From Azoarcus sp. PA01 (GTDB lineage Bacteria; Pseudomonadota; Gammaproteobacteria; Burkholderiales; Rhodocyclaceae): a stretch of DNA of 64,000 nt. The translations under genes were made by a program, and so were the position numbers. How positions within the stretch are numbered: position 1 is the first letter of the stretch; each line of letters begins with the position of its first letter. Location: assembly GCA_001274695.2 (NCBI GenBank), contig LARU01000002.1:62001-126000 (forward strand). The letters are read 5' to 3'. Below are positions 58,692 through 64,000 of the stretch, one piece after another. The notes under the pieces were generated by a model. It searched no databases. It saw only the letters and a program-made list of their open reading frames with translations, and was not told the DNA's origin.

Positions 58692-58705
58692 GCAAATCCC
58701 GTGCC
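58692..58705 (-). promoter_or_regulatory. Candidate sigma-54 promoter for the ferritin-like pair
   Basis: On the minus strand this reads GGCACGGGATTTGC followed by A, an exact match to GGYAC-N5-TTGC with 10-bp spacing, 75 bp upstream of ATG 58617. Confidence 0.8.
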
Positions 58706-58757
58706 TACGGTATCCGCAAGTATCGGCACGCACGGCGACCGGGCCTCGCGTGATCTG

Positions 58758-58829
58758 CGTGGGAATTAAAACCACGTCCATCTTTTTGCGCGCCGTTGTC
58801 GCGCAACGGTCGTGGGAATTTTCTCCACG
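58758..58829. promoter_or_regulatory. Three inverted repeats, probable second regulator site
   Basis: CGTGGGAATTAAAACCACG (58758-58776) and CGTGGGAATTTTCTCCACG (58811-58829) are near-identical 19-bp inverted repeats with centres 53 bp apart (five helical turns). Between them is TTGCGCG-N7-CGCGCAA (58786-58806). All lie between the two divergent sigma-54-like promoters. Confidence 0.55.
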
Positions 58830-58835
58830 TCTGCT

Positions 58836-58865
58836 GTAGAAATTACAAGCGCGAGTAAGAAATAT
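58836..58865. promoter_or_regulatory. Tandem palindrome site between divergent promoters
   Basis: GTAGAAATTAC and GTAAGAAATAT are separated by 8 bp, 60-90 bp from the promoter at 58925 and 130-170 bp from that at 58692. The first copy has one departure from GYAA-N3-TTAC and the second is degenerate. Confidence 0.5.
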
Positions 58866-58924
58866 GCGGCGCCTGCCGGGCAATGCGCCAGCGTCGACAA
58901 GTGAAACAACTCGCTCGGCAAACA

Positions 58925-58938
58925 GGCAAGGAGGTTGC
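58925..58938 (+). promoter_or_regulatory. Candidate sigma-54 promoter for the PagL-like gene
   Basis: GGCAAGGAGGTTGC followed by T: correct spacing, TTGCT intact, one mismatch (GGCAA), 68 bp upstream of GTG 59006. Confidence 0.5.
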
Positions 58939-59005
58939 TAAGGTGAGTTTGTTGGCGCTGCGGTGTTGCGCGACACGAACAACAATGACGGACAGGAGAG
59001 TCATC

Positions 59006-59677
59006 GTGCAGACGATTTCGCCACTCCCACTCTCACTCCCCGGCACCGCGCTACCCGTCAACCCGACAACTTTCCGTTTGCCAACAGCGGCCGCAGACGG
59101 TCGTCGGGAAGCAAGAGACAGGCCGTCGCGCTTCACGCGTCCCCAGCGGCCGCCCCGAACGGCCGGCCTGTCGCTGGCGCTGGCGTTGTTCGCCGCCGCG
59201 AGCGCGTGCCCCGCCGCGCCGGGAGTCGCGCTGCAGGCCGGAAGCTACGACTCGGTCGATAGCGTCGGGGTTCAGTGGCTGCTGCCGGTCTGGTATCGCA
59301 CCGACTGGAACAACTGGCGCATCGCCAGCCACCCGGAAGTCCAGCTGAACCTCCTCCGCAGCCATTCGGACAAAGCGGCGCAGGCCGGCGCTTTTGCGAC
59401 GTTCCGCATCTCTCCGATCCGCACCGGCGCGTACCCGTATTTCGAGGCGGGCCTCGGTCTGAACCTGTTCTCGGAAAAGAAAGTCGGACGCCGGAATCTG
59501 GCCACCCGCTTCCAGTTCGGCGAACTGATCGGCGCCGGCATCGCCTGGGGAGGCCGGGCCGGGCACGAAGGCGAGACATCGGTCGGCTTGCGGCTGAGCC
59601 ATTATTCGAACGCCGGGTTGAAGCAACCGAATCACGGCATCGAAGTGTTCCAGCTCACCGTCAGCCATCGCTTCTAG
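59006..59677 (+). CDS. PagL-like lipid A 3-O-deacylase
   Basis: This is a 223-residue protein if started at GTG 59006, which has AGGAG 7 bases upstream; an ATG at 58985 and the longer frame lack a ribosome site. A hydrophobic export segment (GLSLALALFAAASACPAAPG) lies unusually far from the start (about residue 45). The mature part is an outer-membrane beta-barrel of alternating residues with the active-site region RLSHYSNAGLKQPNHG near 197-212 (His and Ser as in PagL) and a C-terminal Phe. It would remove an acyl chain from lipid A at the outer membrane. Confidence 0.85.
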   Translation: MQTISPLPLSLPGTALPVNPTTFRLPTAAADGRREARDRPSRFTRPQRPPRTAGLSLALALFAAASACPAAPGVALQAGSYDSVDSVGVQWLLPVWYRTDWNNWRIASHPEVQLNLLRSHSDKAAQAGAFATFRISPIRTGAYPYFEAGLGLNLFSEKKVGRRNLATRFQFGELIGAGIAWGGRAGHEGETSVGLRLSHYSNAGLKQPNHGIEVFQLTVSHRF

Positions 59678-59700
59678 CTTCTAGCAAGACGCCCCCACAA

Positions 59701-59786
59701 CCGTTCGCCCTGAGCCCTTCGACTTCGCTCAGGACAGGCTTGTCGAAGGGCGCTGCCAGGGCTTCGACGAACTCAGCCCGAACGGT
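59701..59786. repeat. Extragenic palindromic repeat copies
   Basis: A CCGTTCGCCCTGAGC... copy, a GGCTTGTCGAAGGGC copy and a mirror ending CTCAGCCCGAACGGT fill most of the 163-bp gap between the convergent PagL-like and treS genes. They may act as a terminator. Confidence 0.8.
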
Positions 59787-59840
59787 ATTTGGGGGGTGAT
59801 AGCCCGCGCCGGCTGGAAATCATCCCGTGCACACGCCGTG

Positions 59841-62800
59841 TCAGCTTCCCGGCAGCGACGCCGCGATTTCCGCGAGTGCGGCGAGCGGAATGCGGACCCA
59901 TTCCGGGCGATTGTCGAGTTCGTAGCGCAGTTCGTAGAGCAGCTTCTCGATGACGAACAGCGTCACGAAATCCGCCGCGACGGCTGTATCCGGCGGAACC
60001 GAAGGCAGCGGCGCGACGACTTCGTGGTATGCCTGCAGGAAGCTTCGCACCACCCCGTCCTTCCATTCGAACAGCGCGCGCGCGAGCGCGTCGGCGTGTT
60101 CGGGGCGCGCCTGGAGGTGGTGGTATCCGACCGTGCGTACCGCGTAGTCAAACGAACGCAACATGCCGGCTACGTCCCGCAGCGGCGAATGCCGGTATCG
60201 CCGCTCGTCGATCGGCCGGGCCGGCTCGCCCTCGAAATCGACGATGACGAAATCGTTCTGCACGATCAGCACCTGCCCGAGATGCAGGTCGCCGTGCAGC
60301 CGCGTTTTGACGAGGCCGGGTGAAGCCAGCTCGAGCCCGGCGAGGCGCGCGATCAACGGACGATGCGCCGTCAGCACCTGCCGCGCCTCGCTGCGGACGC
60401 GCTCGTCCAGGCGCGGCAACGCCGCTTCGAGCAGGCCCAGGGTGCGCTCGACATCCCTGATCACCTGAGCCCGCCACGCTTCGACTTCCGCGTCGCCGAG
60501 CGGCTCCGGCGCGAATGCCGGATCAGTGCCGTGCGCGAATGCCGCATGCATCTCGCCGATGCGCCTTCCGAGCGTCTGCGCGAGCAGCAGATAGACCCGG
60601 TCCATCCCCTCGGCCTCGGCTTCGTCGACCGCCGCGGCAGGCCAGGTATCGGGAGAAAAAAGCCGATCCAGGTGATTCAGCGTGTAATCCCACGCGTTGC
60701 CCTGGTTATCGACGAATTCCTGCAGCATCGCCAGCGCCGCCGCCCGACCGTCGGGGGCGACGTATTCAACCGAACCGGCGACCGCGGCGACGCGTGAAAA
60801 TTCCGGGACGCTGCCGAGGAAATAGCCGATTTCGATTTCCGGGTTCGTGCCGAACTGCAGGCGCCGATAACCTTTCAGGTACAGCCGCGAGCCGAAGAAC
60901 ACGCCGGTGTTGGTCTGCTCCTGCAGCGGCTGGCGGACCTCGTCGTCGAGCGCCTCGGCAAGCCGCGCGTAGTGTTCGCTCGCGGTGCAGCGCAAGCTGC
61001 CGTGGCCGAGCGGCTGCGGCCCGCCTCCGCCGATGCTCTGGCCGAGCGCCCGGCAATACACCGGGTCGATGAACGCGTCGTAGAGAATGCCGATGCGCGC
61101 TTTCTCGCGAACGCGGGCGAGCGCCGCCGCACCGAAACGATCGATCGGGTTGTCACCGGCCGTCTCCCACGCGATGCCGAGCGGCAGGAAATACAGGTGC
61201 GACGATCCACCGGCGAGGCTGACTTCGAGCAGCGCGAGCAGCCAGTTGCCGCCGCCGGCAGCCCACTCCTGCTCCTCGACGACTTCGATGCGCGTCACCG
61301 TCTCGCCTTTCGCGGCGAACCACCGCCGTGCCTGCAGGTACGGCAGCAGCACTTCGTTCTGCAGCTGGTCGCGGCTGCGCGTGGCGATCGCGCGGCGCAC
61401 CGCGCTGCCACCCTCGTGACCGCGGAAGAACGTGCGCCAGCCCTCCGTGAGCACGAGCATCGGCAACTCGGTCTGCGGCAGCCGCTCCTCGTGCCAGTTC
61501 GGCGCCGGCGCATCGGCCGACAGCTCGAAGGCGAAAAAACCGTGGCCGGCGAGCGTCAGCAGATACGGCAGCTTACCGACCGGCGGAAACGGCACGCGGC
61601 CGACGATCTCGACCGGCACGCGGCCTTCGAAGCGCGCGAGGTCGAGTTCGACCGCCTGCGGCGTGCGCGCGAGATTCGCGACGCACAGCACGCTCTGGTC
61701 GCGATATTCGCGCAAGTAGGCGAGCACCTTGCGGTTGCCCGGCTCGAGGAATCGCAGCGTGCCGCGGCCGAACGCGCGCGAGCCGTTCCTCATCGCGATC
61801 AGCCGCCGCGTGAAGTTCAGCAGCGAATGCGGATTGCGCGCCTGCGCTTCGACGTTGATCGCCTGGAAGCCGTAAATCGGGTCCATGATCGGCGGCAGGT
61901 AGAGCTGCTGCGGGTCGGCGCGTGAAAACCCGGCGTTGCGGTCCGGCGTCCATTGCATCGGCGTGCGCACCCCGTCGCGGTCGCCGAGAAAGACGTTGTC
62001 GCCCATGCCGAGTTCGTCGCCGTAATAGATGATCGGCGAGCCGGGCATCGTCAGCAGCAGGAAGCTCATCAGCTCGATGCGGTCACGGCTGTTCTCGAGC
62101 AAGGGTGCGAGACGCCGGCGGATGCCGACGTTGATGCGCATGCGCGGGTCGTTGGCGAAGAACTGCCACATGTAGTCGCGCTCGCGGTCGGTGACCATCT
62201 CGAGCGTCAGCTCGTCATGGTTGCGCAGGAAGATCGCCCACTGGCAGTTGTCGGGGATGTCCGGCGTCTGGCGCATGATGTCGACGACCGGGAAGCGGTC
62301 TTCCTGCGCGACCGCCATGAACAGCCGCGGCATCAGCGGGAAGTGGTACGCCATGTGGCATTCGTCGCCGTCGCCGAAATACTCGCGCACGTCCTCCGGC
62401 CACTGGTTCGCTTCGGCGAGCAGCACGCGGCCGCGGTAGTGCGCGTCGATGCATTTGCGGATCTCGCGGATCACGTCGTGCGTTTCGGCGAGGTTCTCGT
62501 TGTTCGTGCCTTCGCGCTCGCGCAGGTACGGAATCGCGTCGAGGCGGAAGCCGTCGACGCCCATGTCGAGCCAGAAGCGCATCGTGCGCAGCACCGCTTT
62601 CAGCACGTTCGGGTTCTCGAAGTTGAGGTCCGGCTGATGGCTGAAGAAGCGATGCCAGTAGTACGACTTCGCGACGGGATCCCACGCCCAGTTCGACGTC
62701 TCGGTGTCGGTGAAGATGATGCGCGTGCCACTGTATCGCGTCGGATCGTCGCTCCACACGTAGTAGTTGCGCTTCGACGACCCTGCCGGTGCGCGGCGCG

Positions 62801-63182
62801 CCGCCTGGAACCACGCGTGCTGGTCCGACGTGTGGTTGACGACGAGCTCGGTGATGACGCGCAGCCCGCGCCGGTGCGCTTCGCGGACGAATTGCCGGAA
62901 ATCGGCACGCGTGCCATACGCCGGCAGCACGCCATGGTAGTCGGCGACGTCATAGCCGTCGTCCTTCAGCGGCGACGGATAGAACGGCAGCAGCCAGATC
63001 GTGTTGACGCCGAGGTCGCGGATGTAATCGAGCTTGCGCGTCAGGCCGTTGAAGTCGCCGACGCCGTCGTCGTTGGCGTCGAAGAACGCCTTGACGTGCA
63101 GTTCGTACACCACCGCATCCTTGTACCAGAGCCCGTCGTCGGTTTCCTTGTCCGGCGCGGCCATTGCGGGCAACAGATCCAT
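59841..63182 (-). CDS. treS: Trehalose synthase fused to maltokinase
   Basis: This is a 1113-residue two-domain protein. Residues about 15-560 are TreS (GH13): [16 protein letters not shown] near the start, GFRLDAIPYL near 211 (nucleophile), LLAEANQW near 254 (acid/base) and RNHDELT near 320. Residues about 620-1100 are maltokinase (Pep2): RRWFAAKGE near 623, LHGDLHLGQVL near 967 and VDFEGEP near 982. TreS interconverts trehalose and maltose; maltokinase then makes maltose 1-phosphate, the donor for GlgE. It starts 12 bp after glgE, so the two are in one operon. The ribosome site is weak (AAGGG). Confidence 0.95.
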   Translation of the reverse strand: MDLLPAMAAPDKETDDGLWYKDAVVYELHVKAFFDANDDGVGDFNGLTRKLDYIRDLGVNTIWLLPFYPSPLKDDGYDVADYHGVLPAYGTRADFRQFVREAHRRGLRVITELVVNHTSDQHAWFQAARRAPAGSSKRNYYVWSDDPTRYSGTRIIFTDTETSNWAWDPVAKSYYWHRFFSHQPDLNFENPNVLKAVLRTMRFWLDMGVDGFRLDAIPYLREREGTNNENLAETHDVIREIRKCIDAHYRGRVLLAEANQWPEDVREYFGDGDECHMAYHFPLMPRLFMAVAQEDRFPVVDIMRQTPDIPDNCQWAIFLRNHDELTLEMVTDRERDYMWQFFANDPRMRINVGIRRRLAPLLENSRDRIELMSFLLLTMPGSPIIYYGDELGMGDNVFLGDRDGVRTPMQWTPDRNAGFSRADPQQLYLPPIMDPIYGFQAINVEAQARNPHSLLNFTRRLIAMRNGSRAFGRGTLRFLEPGNRKVLAYLREYRDQSVLCVANLARTPQAVELDLARFEGRVPVEIVGRVPFPPVGKLPYLLTLAGHGFFAFELSADAPAPNWHEERLPQTELPMLVLTEGWRTFFRGHEGGSAVRRAIATRSRDQLQNEVLLPYLQARRWFAAKGETVTRIEVVEEQEWAAGGGNWLLALLEVSLAGGSSHLYFLPLGIAWETAGDNPIDRFGAAALARVREKARIGILYDAFIDPVYCRALGQSIGGGGPQPLGHGSLRCTASEHYARLAEALDDEVRQPLQEQTNTGVFFGSRLYLKGYRRLQFGTNPEIEIGYFLGSVPEFSRVAAVAGSVEYVAPDGRAAALAMLQEFVDNQGNAWDYTLNHLDRLFSPDTWPAAAVDEAEAEGMDRVYLLLAQTLGRRIGEMHAAFAHGTDPAFAPEPLGDAEVEAWRAQVIRDVERTLGLLEAALPRLDERVRSEARQVLTAHRPLIARLAGLELASPGLVKTRLHGDLHLGQVLIVQNDFVIVDFEGEPARPIDERRYRHSPLRDVAGMLRSFDYAVRTVGYHHLQARPEHADALARALFEWKDGVVRSFLQAYHEVVAPLPSVPPDTAVAADFVTLFVIEKLLYELRYELDNRPEWVRIPLAALAEIAASLPGS

Positions 63183-63194
63183 CGTCGACGGCCC

Positions 63195-64000
<806 letters not shown>

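Overview
The window is GC-rich, densely coded chromosome from a proteobacterium. Codon use, gene content and the many copies of a short extragenic repeat (CCGTTCGCCCTGAGC... and its mirror ...GCTCAGCCCGAACGG) point to a betaproteobacterium of the Azoarcus/Aromatoleum/Thauera type. That placement is inference from the sequence only. I see no rRNA, tRNA, insertion sequence, phage or CRISPR array.

Region by region. 1-8260 (minus strand): PRC-barrel and BON-domain envelope/stress proteins, a 998-residue hybrid histidine kinase, a yqjD-yqjE-yqjK-like trio, a small acidic protein and an NtrC-type sigma-54 response regulator. 8.6-14 kb (plus): a DUF421 membrane protein, then a tight five-gene glycan cluster (GT4, SDR, GmhB-like HAD phosphatase, GT9, GT4). 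14.1-29.9 kb (minus): a glucan/trehalose block with glgA, a malQ-treY fusion, treZ, glgC and a glgX-topoisomerase IB fusion, then mscS and a frameshifted DUF4142 lipoprotein. 30.2-34.3 kb (plus): a second rpoN leading an operon with a glycine-zipper protein, a glycosyltransferase and a deacetylase. 34.2-36 kb (minus): PAP2 phosphatase and glycosyltransferase. 36.2-41.4 kb (plus): ferritin-like protein, PLD-VTT phospholipid synthase, EEP phosphatase, ChaB and phasin. 41.5-49.5 kb: small envelope/stress genes (DUF1328 twice, BON twice, DUF3309, CBS pair), a frameshifted NDH-2, an AI-2E-family transporter and a second PLD synthase. 49.6-54.1 kb (plus): a small membrane protein, C39-like peptidase, RimK-like ATP-grasp ligase, GCS2 ligase and N-formylglutamate amidohydrolase. 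54.1-59.7 kb: membrane protein, Cys-rich copper protein, SDR, two ferritin-like proteins and a PagL-like lipid A deacylase. 59.8-64 kb (minus): a treS-maltokinase fusion and the 3' part of glgE.

The main result is regulatory. Reading the intergenic DNA, I find 19 candidate sigma-54 (-24/-12) promoters with exact GG-N10-GC spacing. Eleven match GGYAC-N5-TTGC exactly and the rest differ at one position. Nearly all lie in gaps just upstream of the genes listed above, including rpoN itself. At five places there are tandem 11-bp palindromes of the form GYAA-N3-TTAC, two copies 8-9 bp apart, and there are weaker copies elsewhere. Four of the five lie 50-170 bp upstream of such promoters, as enhancer-binding-protein sites do. 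Two pairs sit between divergent promoters. With the dedicated RpoN, the NtrC-type regulator and the hybrid kinase, the window looks like one large sigma-54-controlled stress/storage/envelope regulon.

How the parts may work together (inference): the regulon would switch on osmoprotectant and glucan synthesis (GlgC/GlgA, TreY/TreZ, TreS-Mak/GlgE), a surface or soluble glycan, membrane-lipid remodelling (two PLDs, PAP2, PagL), metal storage (ferritin-like and copper proteins), PHB granule coating (phasin) and an uncharacterised amide-ligase/peptide pathway. This would suit a response to desiccation, osmotic stress or starvation. No glycogen branching enzyme (glgB) is visible here.
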